Below, in pieces: positions 46,826-57,155 of a stretch of DNA of 64,000 nucleotides. The notes under the pieces were generated by a model. That model saw nothing but the letters and a program-made list of their open reading frames with translations, was not told the DNA's origin and made no database searches. The first letter of the stretch is position 1. The number at the start of each line of letters is the position of its first letter. Both the position numbers and the translations under genes were made by a program. The stretch lies in contig CM072863.1 of the NCBI GenBank assembly GCA_036937835.1, positions 23,892,501 through 23,956,500 of the forward strand. Reading direction: 5' to 3'. The DNA is from Pampus argenteus (taxonomy: Eukaryota; Chordata; Actinopteri; Scombriformes; Stromateidae).

Positions 46826-47529
46826 GGCTGGCTCAGGTCATCCCTTAGTTATGCTGCCATAGAACTAGACTGCTGGGGGACTCACATACACTCTCGTTCT
46901 CTCTCTCGTTCTCTCTCTCTCCTCCTTCTCCTATCTATCCATCTATCTAATCCAACTATCTATCTATCTATCATGTTACTAATTAAACTTCTTCCCCGGA
47001 GTTTCTGTGCTCTCTCGTCCAGCAGGTTCTTGTGGACTGTGTCTGCTGCTGTGGTCCTGTGTGGCGTCTTTCTTAGTGTGTTGTCGCCGCCATCATTGTT
47101 GCCATATCCCCATTACAGTTTATTGTTAGTTAATGATTTGCTACTGTGCATCTGTATCTTTACCACTAGTTTCACTGTTACTGTAATAATTCATCATTCA
47201 TTGTCATTATTCTCATTTTATAATTGTCATTATTTATCACTATTATTCATTGTGAGTGTACAATATGTGTGTGTGTGTTGATTTGTTCTTTACATGTGAC
47301 ATCATTGCACGTCTGTCCGTCCTGGAGGCGGGATCCCTCCTCTGTGGCTCTTCCTGAGGTTTCTTCCACCTTTTTCCCTGTTAAAAGGTTTTTTGGTGGG
47401 CAAGTTTTTCCTCACTCGAATCGAGGGTCTAAGGACAGAGGGTGTCACTCCCTGTACAGATTGTAAAGCCCTCTGAGACAAATGCATTTTGTGATTTTGG
47501 GCTATATAAATAAAATTTGATTTGATTTG
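45571..47529 (+). mobile_element. L2-clade LINE (copy E), inserted in the hAT element
   Basis: It begins GCTATGTGATTTTCTCCAC in the RT and ends with the standard TTTGATTTGATTTG tail. A 7-bp TSD aacagtt lies at 45564-45570 and 47530-47536. Sequence is very close to copy C. It is the innermost and hence youngest layer of the nested stack. Confidence 0.93.
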
Positions 47530-47855
47530 AACAGTTCCATGCTTGAATAATTGAAGGCCTCTTCAAGTGAAAAAAACTGAACTTCATTTTTCATAAAACA
47601 TTTTTCTTTGAACTGTCCTTTCTTTCCTAATTGAAGCCTTCTTCATGTAAATAAAAAAGTAAACTCAGGAAAAATGAACAAAAAAGTGCACAACGTTTTT
47701 CATGGAACTCTCCTTATTCTTGAACTTTTTCATCTTTCACCTTTTTCTTCTTTTTTGCTTCAATAGGAGAAATGGGCATGTGGCTGACCTGCCAGGAGTT
47801 TAAATCTGGGTTGAAACGGAGTTAATGCCATTGTCATGATATTTTTAAAGCGCAC

Positions 47856-48167
47856 TCATTTGCACGTTGTTGGGCTGTGAATGTGTGTGTGATGAGTCGA
47901 GTCGATCTTGCATATTGAGCTTGCAATTCGCTTATTTTCTGTGCCCTCACCTGGGTACCTGCACCAATACGTTTGCTCAAATGAGCCATGCTTTGTTTCG
48001 TAGTGGCGCTTCACGTTCCCACTTTTAATCAATGCCACGGTCTCGGAACAAATTAAGCAAACAGGCTTGGAGCTGCCAGCAGGGAGAATGGACAGATATT
48101 TAGTTGTCCATTCATCATTAAAACAACGATTTTCAGTATCTACTTTCCTCTTTTTAGAACAAGCCAT
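47856..48167 (-). pseudogene. BED-type zinc finger of a hAT transposase (N-terminal fragment)
   Basis: The minus-strand frame starts MACSKKRKVDTENRCFND and contains KPVCLICSETVALIKSGNVK and RHYETKHG, a C-X2-C...H-X4-H arrangement of the BED/hAT DNA-binding finger found in GTF2IRD2/ZBED-like transposases. The frame continues ~40 codons without similarity. The catalytic and dimerisation domains are absent from the rest of the element. Confidence 0.78.
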
Positions 48168-48411
48168 GTCTCCGTTCAGCCTTGCTCTCCCTGCTTTGTC
48201 TGTGGGAATTTTGTAGGCGTCGCAGGGTGTCCTTGGCTACTGGCACTAGTTTACCGGATTGACTATAGTAGCAGTGGCCGTGGTAAATTTCTATGTGCGC
48301 TCAAATCCGCTCTATGGGGAAAACACTACTTATTTCGCCAGTGGTCGCGGTCCGGACAGAGCCATTTCCCGGTCCGGATCCGGACCGGAGTCCGCTAATC
48401 CGTGATGCCCG

Positions 48412-48419
48412 ACCTAGAT
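48412..48419. repeat. Right 8-bp TSD of the hAT element
   Basis: ACCTAGAT, identical to 45262-45269. Confidence 0.95.
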
Positions 48420-48880
48420 GATATCCTGATCTTCTCCAAATCCCGTGAGGAACATGTTCACCATGTGCAGTCCGTCCTGCAGCAACTTCTGAAGAACTCT
48501 CTCTTTGTCAAGGCTGAGAAATGCGAGTTCCATGTCTCCTCTGTCTCTTTCCTGGGGTACATCCTGGCGCAGAATAGTATCCAGATGGATCCAGCCAAGG
48601 TTTTAGCATTCTTGTCCTGACGAATCCCTGACAACCGCAAACAGCTACAGAGGTTTCTGGGTTTCGCCAACTTCTATTGTCATTTAATTCGCAACTACAG
48701 CATCATCGCAGCCCCTCTTACCGGCCTCACATCCTCTAAGGTGCCCTTCAGGTGGACACCGGCTGCAGATGAGGCCTTCCGCACCCTGAAGACCCAGTTC
48801 ACATCAGCTCCCATCCTCCAGTTGCCTGATCCTGAGCAGCAATTTGTTGTTGAGGTCGAGGTCGACTCAACTCCTGACAA
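48412..48880 (+). pseudogene. gypsy 2 RT C-terminus and start of RNase H
   Basis: It resumes LDDILIFSKSREEHVHHVQ, continuing the YLDD box broken at 45269, then KAEKCEFHVSSVSFLGYIL and FLGFANFYCHLIRNYS. A TGA (about 48618) replaces an expected Trp. RNase H begins PDPEQQFVVEVEVDS at about 48830 and then jumps to the end of the tether before integrase, so the RNase H domain is almost wholly deleted. Confidence 0.85.
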
Positions 48881-49845
48881 GCCCGGTGGTCGCTCACCCG
48901 ATTCAAATTCTCCCTCTCCTACAGACCAGGATCTCGCAACATCAAACCTGACGCTTTGTCTCGCCAGTTCCAAGAAAGGGAGGATGCCATCCCAGGGCAT
49001 GTTCCCATCCTTTCTGCCCCTTGCACGGTGGCCACTCTCACCTGGGAGATTGAGGAGAGAGTGAGGGCTGCTTTGGAGGATCAGCCCATTCCCAGCAACG
49101 TTCCCTGTGATCGCTTGTTTGTTCCCCCGGCTCTGCGGTCTGACGTCTTCCAGTGGGCTCACTCCTCCAAGCTTACTTGTCACCCAGGAATGCAGAGAAC
49201 CAAGGACGTGGCTCAGCGACAGTTTTGGTGGACCACTCTTGACAAAGACATCTGGGGGTTTGTCAATGCCTGTCCAATCTGCAGTCAACACAAGCCATCT
49301 CACAATGCTCCTGCTGGGTTTCTGCAGCCCCTTCCTGTTCCTCATCGCCCATGGTCTCACATCTCCCTAGACTTTGTTACTGGTCTCCTTCCGAGGGTAA
49401 TACAGTCATCCTGACTGTGGTGGACAGATTTAGTAAGATGGCTCATTTTGTGCCCTTACCCAAGCTCCCTTTGGCCAAGGAGACAGCTCAACTGCTCCAT
49501 GTCTTCCGGCTCCACGGTCTCCCAGTAGATGTGGTGTCGGATCGGGGCCCTCAGTTCACTACAGTTTTTTGCAAGGAATTCTGTGCTCTGCTTGGAGCCA
49601 CCATCAGTTTGTCCTCCGGGTTCCATCCTCAGTCTAATGGTCAGACCGAGCGCATGAATCAGGAAATGGAGACAGCCCTCCGTTGCATGGTTAATCAGAA
49701 TCCCACGTCCTGGGCCAAGCAACTCCTGTGGATTGAATATGCTCACAACACCCTGACCAACTCTACCACGGGTCTGTCTCCATTCCAATGCAACTATGGG
49801 TTCCAGCCTCCCCTTTTTCCTGCACTAGAGAAGGAGGCCTGGTCG
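48881..49845 (+). pseudogene. gypsy 2 integrase
   Basis: After a link ending PDALSRQFQERE, the zinc-binding HHCC region reads WAHSSKLTCHPGMQRTKD ... FVNACPICSQHK (about 49155-49290). The DDE core has ISLDFVTGLLP (first Asp, about 49370), SDRGPQFTTVF (second Asp) and QSNGQTERMNQEME (Glu). A frameshift near 49395 separates the first Asp from the rest. The domain stops at FPALEKEA near 49838; the C-terminal chromodomain is missing. Confidence 0.87.
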
Positions 49846-49859
49846 TCCTCAGAGACGCG

Positions 49860-50520
49860 TTTCTTCACTTATGCACAACATGTCCGATAAAGAGGAGCCG
49901 GTGTTGGATAAGACTGGATTTTCCCCTCTGCTCCACTCTTTAGTGGTTACACTGACAGGGAGAGCTTGGGCCACCGCTGAGTGGGCCCGTGACTCTCCGC
50001 TTTGCTTCTCCCTCACAGACTTTAAAACTGCCCTCATGAGGACTTTTGACCCTGTGTCTTCCGACAGGGAAAAAGCCAGGGAGCTGAGCAGACTGACACA
50101 GGGCAGGGACTCTGTGTGCGACTACGCTATCCGCTTTCGCACTCTGGCGGCGGAGAGTGGGTGGAATAACACTGCCCTGTACGACGTCTTCCTGAAGGGA
50201 CTGGCGGCTCACATCCAGGAGCTGCTGCTGCCACTGGACCTGCCTGCAGACCTGGACTCCCTCATCTCGCTTGCAATCTGGACAGTCAACCGTGTTGAGC
50301 TCCAGCAATCGCGGTACAGCGGTTAGACGTCAGAGAGGTCTCCATGCTTCACAGCCCCGGACAGGCAGGTTCCCCGTTATTTTCCACCAGAGTGCGGCAA
50401 ATTAAATCACCTTGTCGCCGCCTGTCCGGCCAGAAAACCCCAGGAATTGAGGTAAGGTAACGCATCATGCCACCACTATTGACATTGAGACGCTCATAGA
50501 CTCTGGGGCCAACGAGAGCT
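49860..50520 (+). pseudogene. gypsy 1 (or a relative): gag second half, zinc knuckle trace, protease start
   Basis: The frame from about 49871 reads VTLTGRAWATAEWARDSPLC, DSVCDYAIRFRTLAAESGW and DVFLKGLAAHIQELL, a capsid region of the same type as gypsy 2 gag but clearly diverged from it. A decayed nucleocapsid follows (CGKLNHLVAACPAR, about 50394). IETLIDSGANESLI (about 50485) is the protease DSGA motif. Sequence then jumps straight into RT after the catalytic box. This probably continues the gag begun at 42612, but a third element cannot be excluded. Confidence 0.7.
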
Positions 50521-51147
50521 TAATTGACTGGGGTCATTCTCATTTACTCCCCAGATCTAGAGACCTCCAGAAACCATGTATCACAGGTCCTCCAACAGTT
50601 GTTTGAAAACAAGCTCTATGTGAAAGCCGAAAAGAGTGAGTTTCATACCGACACCATCTCCTTCCTGGGCTTCATTGTAGCCCCTGGAAGGGTGCAGATG
50701 GATCCAAAAAGGCCCAGCAGTTCCTTGGATTTGCTAACTTTTATAGGCGGTTTATCAGAAGCTTCAGCGCAATAACAACCCCGCTCAATGCACTCACCTC
50801 CACAAAGGAGCGCTTCCTTTGGTCCCCAGGGGTGGAGGCGGCCTTTCAGCGCCTCAAGACCTGTTTCACCACGGCTCCTATCCTCACGATGCCTGATCCC
50901 CTGCGGCAGTTTGTGGTCGAAGTGGACGCCTCCAACGAGGCAATCGGGACGGTCCTGTCCCAGCGGTCTGAAAAGGACGGGAAGATGCCTCCATGCGCCT
51001 TCTTGGCGCGCCGTCTGTCCCATGCAGAGCGTAACTATGACGTCAGCAACCGGGAGCTGTTGGCTGTCAAGCTGGCCTTGGAAGATTGGAGACGCTGGCT
51101 TGAGGGAGCAGAGCACCAGTTTATCGTCTGGGTCGACCATAAGAACC
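50521..51147 (+). pseudogene. gypsy 1 RT tail and RNase H
   Basis: It starts VILIYSPDLETSRNHVSQVL, i.e. immediately after where YLDD should be, then KAEKSEFHTDTISFLGFIV. A ~40-bp deletion and frameshift near 50710 lead to QQFLGFANFYRRFIRS and EAAFQRLKTCFTTAPIL. RNase H continues RQFVVEVDASNEAIGTVLSQ, NYDVSNRELLAVKLALEDW to HQFIVWVDHKN at about 51147, where the Tc1 right end begins. Integrase, chromodomain and 3' LTR are all missing, so a deletion removed the gypsy 3' half together with most of the Tc1. Confidence 0.85.
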
Positions 51148-51198
51148 ATAAGAAGAGTGAAACATTTAAAGGGGTCTGAATACTTTCCATACCCATTA

Positions 51199-54184
51199 AA
51201 CGGACACAGGCATAACTGCATAGATTGAAAGTGGGAGTCTGAATTCACCTGAGCTGCATGTCAAATGCATTTGGTTATTTTGTAAAGGTATAATTTATTT
51301 GAAATTCAGAACATTTGGTTATCAAATGGTTAGCCATTTCACCTTACAGTAAAACAATCTTTGCTCAGTCACTACTGACTTTACCTTTTTAGCTGTCACT
51401 TTACATTAAGGTCAGCCGTACAGGACCTGACTATACATATGTAACCCAGGTCCCATGTAGTTAAAATAAAGCTAGAGTGGTTAATACTATGAGACTGGGC
51501 CTGGGCTCGTTGTAGGAAAATACAACTGTTTTATGTTACTTTTAGAATGTATACCTCTAATAATGTTTACTACTTTTAAAATAATGACCACCACAACTGT
51601 ACTTTAAATGCAAAAATAATCCTTTTACAGGTATTTATTAACATAGACAGAATAATAGCTGAATGATTTTAAAGAATAAAATAAAATAAATGCAATGCAC
51701 AATTCACAGAGTTAATAAAGATTTTCAAAATAAATTTACAATTTCTTTCTTTTGGTTTAACACTTTTCCTTTAACTTAAAATAAAACCTTTTTTATACTC
51801 TTGTTATAACCAAAACACTTTACTTTCCCAAATAAAAGCTTTTGTGTTTAGTCTTCAAAATAAATAATATTAATCCCTATTTTAAAACCTTTAATTTACC
51901 TTCAAAACCGTATTCTTTATTTCACAACAACACAAACTCAAAAGTTTACCTGTGGGCCCACACACATTCAGATGAAAACGCACTTAAAATAGCTTTTAAC
52001 CCGTTGCAGGCCTGTTTATTGAAGCTCGTGTGCGGTGGGGCCTAAAAACTGTAATGGCCACTTCACTCAAAGCTGAGCACCAACTAAAAGCACGTGCATG
52101 TGTATGTTAGTACTCACGAATCCAGGGTTTGTTAGTAGGGTAGAATGTGGATGAAAAAAGTCTCATGGTGATAATGAAAATGGCGGGTAAGGTATCCGAT
52201 CACACACGAGGCAATGGCGAAGTCACAAGAAACAGGTACAGCAGCAGCAAGGCTCGGCCCGACGCATCCAAACGCAGAATAGCACGACAGTATAGTACAG
52301 CACAGTACAGCAGAGTCATCGGTTGGAATTCGGCTCTCTCTCTCCAACGTCCGTCTCCTTAAAGCATAATATCTGAATTGAGCCACAATATCCAATGCCA
52401 TTTCATGTCGAATTAGCCTTAGCTTTAGCTTCAGAAATATCACAATGCTAAAGCTACGATATGCAGGCACATTAGCACCGAATGCTACCGCTAGTTAGCA
52501 TGTCGCTAAACTCATTACATTCAGTCTCTATTCACTATAACAGTTAGATATAGCACAAAATACAGGCATACACATTATATTCACCTCTTGCAAGTCACAC
52601 AGAAGTTTATATCAGGACCACAGGTAGTCGACCTCTAGGATTAAACTTAAATGCTTCCCACACGAACGATGCCTTCTCTCTTTAGCTCTGATTGATAACG
52701 TCTCTCTTTTCCATGCGCGCACTACTCCCCACACTAACCTGTGCCACTAGTCCCGCCCCTTACACGTGACTCCAATTGGCTCGTGAGATCCCAAATAACC
52801 AAAGATAAAAGAGGAATGAAATGATTGACATAAGTGACAGGTTAGGTTACACAAACACGGCTTCTTATTCTCTTTTATCTCTGATCACAGATATTTTACA
52901 ATCAAAATGAACTTAAAGACCTTTATATGAATGTATATTTTAACTGTAAATAGTCTTATTTATTAACTGTACATATATTTATGCTTTTTAACTAACACAC
53001 ATTTTAAACCATTCTTAACTATTATGAACTCGTTATTTATGAACTTTTTAATACAACCTATTAATATACTGTTACTTTTTATGCTCTGTACCTTATGACT
53101 TTTTGTACAGGGCTACACATAACTAATAGACTGCTGTTTAAAATGTACTTTTCATGCTGGCAGGTTCTGAAATTACCACCCAGCAGAAAGCAAATGCCAC
53201 TTGAATTTGGTCACTGTCACACTGACCACTGCATTTTTTTAGATAGTATTTACATTAACTGCCATGATCCTTTTAACATGAGAACTGGTTACCTATCCAT
53301 CAAAAGGTACTCCTGAGGGGGAGGTGCAGAATTGTTAATAACTTTCTGTAGGTTCATCACTATGAGCCCCAACCAACCCATTACTGTCATTTTATAAATT
53401 ACCATACACATTTTGATTATAGCTGCTATAAAGCTATACATGTGTATATTCAATGGGCCACTGGGGAAGTCAGAATGGCATGGACAGAATGGACTTAGAC
53501 ATTGATGGTTTTGATGTTTTGTTTTTTTGGATAAAAGGTTTTATTTTTCACGTGTATTTTAACAACAATCAGTCACTCACACTGTCAGTATTCAGGATTG
53601 CACATTAGGGATCGTTTGTGATGTTAGACATCTGTCAGTGAGTTCCTTTTTTTTTGTTTTTTTTTTTAATATAGCAGGAGAGTGTATGCAAATTATACAG
53701 TTGGATTTGTTTGCACACTCAGTAGGTTAAACCTGTTTGAAAACATCAGCTTTAAAAGCTGCCCTTTTGTCAGTGAGAAAAAGTTTGATGGTAAGATCAC
53801 ACTCGGAAATTCGATCAAGATTAATGTAAGCTCCTATAAGATTCAGTAATTAGTGCTCCTTCAAGCAAGGCAAGATTACCATTCAGCTAAATAAGAGCTG
53901 CTGCACCAGGAGTCATGTCCTTACTCTATAAATCTTCATTTATCTTACACTTCATGCACTGCATCTAATCCAAGGAACTGAACATCCATATATTTGCAGT
54001 TTTTTTTATTTTTAATTTTTTCATAGCTTTACATCTCATGGTATCATGCTGCACAATGACAAGATGATACTGTGTTATGGATGTTGACTGTGTACGTATT
54101 TCTAGAAGTGGGAAGAGAGGCCATGGCCATTCATCTTATTTTGAAGGGATATTTTAATGTTATGATAGCGACCAGTCTTGAGTC
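51199..54184. other. Spacer with no recognised gene
   Basis: A-rich DNA at 51640-51900, a more GC-rich patch at 52200-52360 and 52700-52770, T-rich runs at 53648-53668 and 54001-54022. No coding similarity, RNA gene or element ends were recognised. A short phrase near 52733 (ccacactaacctgtgccact) is similar to one near 7173, hinting at an undescribed shared repeat. Confidence 0.45.
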
Positions 54185-54505
54185 AGAGCGCTCTGAGGCA
54201 AACGCAAACCTTGCAATTCATGCAACAGCAACATTATTAACTAAATCTAGAAGATTCTGTCACTCCAATTTTAGCATCACTGTATTGGTTGCTTACATTT
54301 AAATTTGATTGGCTCCGGATTATAATAAATCATTTTTAATCCTTTTCAGCCTGGCCTCTAAAACCAAATGTTAAAAAACTTTTAGTTGTTCCACCGACCA
54401 GACTGAAAGCCTGTGGCTGTGTGTTTTCGCTGACCTAGACTTTGGAACAGCCTTCCCCTTAGTGTGAGATCAGCAGAATGCTGCTTTTAAGAGCCTCCTT
54501 AAAAC
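54185..54505 (+). pseudogene. LINE ORF2 C-terminal remnant, strongly decayed
   Basis: Shifting frames give TPILASLYWL, TRLKACGCVFSLT and a SAECCF-like string, matching the order of conserved blocks after the RT domain in L2/CR1-type LINEs (ASLHWLP..., TRLK..., LWNSLPLSVR). Several stops and frameshifts are present. It ends where a gypsy integrase piece begins. Confidence 0.55.
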
Positions 54506-54622
54506 TCTGGCGTCCCAGAACTCTTCGACTTGGAGCAAGCACCTGGTCTGGGTTGAGTATGCACACAATTCCCTACCCACCTCGATCACAGGTTTCTCAC
54601 CATTTTTTTGTTATCTTAAATA
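54500..54622 (+). pseudogene. gypsy integrase scrap
   Basis: The frame reads NSSTWSKHLVWVEYAHNSLP and TSITGFSPFF, equivalent to the gypsy 2 integrase at about 49705-49790 (TSWAKQLLWIEYAHNTL). It is isolated, with no other gypsy domains adjacent. Confidence 0.75.
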
Positions 54623-54824
54623 AATTGGCTCACTGAAACCTCAGCATTTGAGTCCTGACTGAGTTCCAGGCTGACAGCCTGGGTGCAGTTTGCAGCGCGT
54701 TTATTGTCCTGTAACACAGATGTTTTCTGTCTCTGTTTTCCTTCATTTAGCCAATAAAAAATATTGTATTGTTACAGTCAATTTCTAAGTAATTCCTACA
54801 GTATTGAATTCAATGGCATGTCTC

Positions 54825-55011
54825 AATGCAGCAGAGGACTTGTCTGTTTCCTTTAGCCCCTCACAAATAGATCAGCTTGTAATAATGCTACAGACTCATT
54901 ACGGACAACTTTCGACTTTATTGCACCTCTGAAAAAGAAGATAATGAAACAGAGAAGGTTAGCACCATGGTATAGCCAGCAGACTCGCAAATTAAAGCAA
55001 GAGGTGTAGTG
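54825..55011 (+). mobile_element. L2 fragment (copy F, left piece)
   Basis: TTATTGCACCTCTGAAAAAG to AAATTAAAGCAAGAGG (54918-55010) matches copy C at 23388-23476. The upstream 90 bases look like the L2 endonuclease-RT linker. It stops at retrovirus-like sequence; the RT part of an L2 resumes at 56487. Confidence 0.8.
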
Positions 55012-56480
55012 GAAAAAGAATTAAGTCAACTCAGTCAGTCAGTTTTTTTTAGCAGTCAGACTCTTTAAAGAGGGTTCTCCTCAGCATCACTGCATGAGAG
55101 GTTTCCAGGGCCCTAGTTACAGACCTATCTGGGGCAGTGTTATTAGGGATGAAAGTACAGCAAGAATCCCCAAACATTACACAAACACCTCCCTTCTCAG
55201 CTAACAACAAAAAGATATCCAAAGCCATCGTACAAGCTAACAAAGAAGTAGGACTCACCTGCTCAGCTAACCCTTTTATAGCGTTGTGTGTAATTAATGA
55301 ATCATTGCTGGTTGTAGTAGATGTAGTTTATCCAATCTGTGTTCTTAGACGTCTCAGTAATCTGACCTATCCAAGGAAGAATATGCACAAAACCCCCAGC
55401 CACCTCATTTTATATTTATATTTATCATATTATATTTATCAGCGAAACCGTGCGGGATGCCAATATATACAGCTGTATCAAACGATCCCTGAGGTGAAGC
55501 CCTACGCCACCTAGAATGAGCATTGTGTGTCAATGAAAAACTGCTCCGCCAACATCACCTTTCCCAGACCATCTCAGAAGAAGTAACAACACTTGAGGAT
55601 ATGGTGGCGTATATGTAACACCTTTGTCATAATTAAGAAGCAATGCATATGAGTGGTTAACCAAGTGCCAAGATATGCTACATTGTGTGAAGTTACCTAG
55701 ATGCCCTCTGTCGCTCTTTGTACTTCGAAAATAACAGTCAAATTTTCCTGGATCAATAGGATATGGCGTTTTTGAGTGAGGCTGTACCTGTTCATCGGAG
55801 GAGGTATCTGTTTGAGCTGTTCTGTCAGTGGATAGCAAGTAATTTTCGGCATCTGAATGCATATTAGAACTTATCAAAAGCAAACACTTAAGTAGACAGT
55901 ACGGCCTGGGCGTGCTATCGTCTCTTTGTAACATAATTACCAAGGATTCATTCCAGTGACCCAGTTTTGCACCCAGTGGAACATTGTTTTTAGGTTTCGC
56001 TAATTCATTATAGTAGTTGGCACACTGAGGAATTAACAGGCACGGGTACAATAATCAGAGATGGAAAAGCTCAAGAACAAACAACACAGGAAGAATCAGT
56101 ATGCTGATGTGCAGTACAATTAGCATGTGCAAACCAAGTGTTTTCCAGAAGCCATGTGTAATTTGCAACCCCCCCTCACCAGATAGAACGTTGAGACCTT
56201 AAATAGAGAACAGAGTCAGGGCTTTGTACAGTGTCAGTCACATCATCAGGGTGGTCTATGTCACAAGTAATCAGCCATATCGGAATCAATATAGCCAAGA
56301 TAAAAAGATACACATTGTCACTTGTAAGCCACAGAACCCTGGTATGTAGAACAGATGCCACGGCCTTGCCTCAGTCTTGTCAGCCATCCTGTCTTGTTGA
56401 TCTCCTCAGGGCCTATAAATATGAGGACAATGTAACACCGTATGACACCTAGGACCCGTGACAATCCAGAGTTGAGACCA
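55012..56480 (-). mobile_element. Endogenous retrovirus env-region remnant
   Basis: The minus strand carries decayed envelope-like coding sequence. The surface-subunit part contains a CVVC-type motif (about 56070-56090) with multiple Cys and Asn-X-Ser/Thr sites. The transmembrane part has an immunosuppressive-domain-like segment ending in the C-X6-CC motif (about 55155-55185). Stops and frameshifts are scattered through both. No gag, pol or paired LTR was found. It lies between two pieces of L2 but about 500 bp of L2 are missing at the junction, so the insertion came with a deletion or rearrangement. Not functional. Confidence 0.7.
55049..56051 (-). pseudogene. Retroviral env remnant (surface and transmembrane parts)
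   Basis: Two separate minus-strand frames, 55530-56051 (surface-like, about 173 codons) and 55049-55258 (transmembrane-like, about 69 codons), are separated by frame-disrupted sequence. The transmembrane frame shows GGVCVMFGDSCC, the conserved C-X6-CC of gamma/epsilon-type retroviral envelopes. The start codon, cleavage site and membrane anchor cannot be placed reliably. The assignment rests on motif order; a database comparison was not possible. Confidence 0.65.
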
Positions 56481-56486
56481 TTAAAC

Positions 56487-57155
56487 TGTATTTATTATCA
56501 GGATATGTACCACAGTCCTTTAAAATAGCTGTAATTAAACATCTTCTTAAAAAGCCGACTCTAGATCAAGAGGTTTTAGCCAATTACAGACCAATATCAA
56601 ACCGTTAATTCCTCTCTTGAGGTACTTGAGAAAGCTGTAGCTAATCAGCTATGTGATTCTCCATACAAACAGTTTATTTGAGGAGTTTCAGTCAGGATTT
56701 AGAGTGAATCATAGCACAGAGACTGCACTAGTCAAAGTTACAAATTACCTCCTAATGGCATCAGACAAAGGACTCATCTCTGTACTTGTCCTATTAGATC
56801 TTAGTGCCGCATTTGACACCACTGACCATCAGATTCTCTTACAGAGACTGGAATGTGAAATTGGCATCAAAGGAACCGCCCTAGGCTGGTTTAAATCATA
56901 CTTCTTAGACCAAACTCAGTTTGTTTATATTTATGATGAATCCTCCGATTGATGCTTAATTCAGATAAAACTGAAGTTCTCCTAATTGGACCCATACACC
57001 TCAGAAACTCTCTTTCCAGATATTTAGTTGCCTTAGACAGGATCACCCTGAACTCTAGCTCCACCGTGAAGCATCTTGGAGTTGTCTTTGATAAGGAACA
57101 CAAAAAACTAATTTCAAGGACTGCATTCTTCCACTTACGTAACATTGCCAAAATA
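56487..57155 (+). mobile_element. L2 fragment (copy F, right piece)
   Basis: It matches copy C from TTATTATCAGGATATGTACC on, with stops and small gaps (for example taattcctctcttgagg near 56607). At 56946 it jumps from DESS to LNSDKTEV, deleting the GVPQGS and YADD blocks. It ends within FHLRNIAKI near 57153. More diverged than copies C and E. Confidence 0.88.
56653..57155 (+). pseudogene. L2 RT remnant lacking its catalytic YADD block
   Basis: It includes FEEFQSGFRVNHSTETALV and LLDLSAAFDTTDHQ with the first catalytic Asp, then loses about 330 bp containing GVPQGS and YADD. The C-terminal frame after 56949 reads MLNSDKTEVLLIGPIHLRNS. Non-functional. Confidence 0.85.

Larger units (their letters stand above)
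45270..48411 (-). mobile_element. hAT-type transposon inserted in gypsy 2 RT, itself split by L2
   Basis: It has a perfect 8-bp TSD. The ends are CAGGGGTATTCAATTA and, as complement of the right end, CGGGCATCACGGATTA: short, diverged inverted repeats. Subterminal GGTCCG-type motifs occur near both ends (45296-45304; 48347-48391), as expected for hAT transposase-binding regions. It encodes only a BED-like finger frame on the minus strand. Without the 1.96-kb L2 insert it would be about 1.18 kb, so it is a non-autonomous derivative. Confidence 0.88.
42996..49845 (+). mobile_element. Ty3/gypsy (sushi-like) element, gypsy 2, carrying a hAT
   Basis: Order: partial 5' LTR (about 42996-43216), gag (43237-44202), protease (~44300), RT (44620-45269 and 48412 on), a small RNase H piece, integrase (to ~49840). 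The hAT at 45270-48411 splits RT. There is no chromodomain or 3' LTR before gag-like sequence resumes at about 49860, so the right boundary with gypsy 1 is a rearranged junction, not a clean LTR end. No TSD could be identified. Confidence 0.75.
41654..51196 (+). mobile_element. Tc1-like transposon, split by a nested retroelement stack
   Basis: The left arm is 41654-42230 and the right remnant about 51148-51196. Thirty-five bases at 41665-41699 (starting GAAAGTATTCAGACCCCTTT) match the reverse complement of 51153-51187 with one mismatch. TA sits outside both ends (41652-41653 and 51197-51198). The left arm is the well-known fish Tc1-like family with GGACTTGATTAGGAAAGGCA and GTGCATGTCAGAGCAAATGA. 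Nearly all of the transposase has been lost, and ~8.9 kb of foreign retroelement sequence lies inside. Confidence 0.9.

Noticed and set aside
48695..49360. Minus-strand open frame of 221 codons
   Set aside because: Shadow of gypsy 2 RNase H and integrase, which are recognisable on the plus strand.
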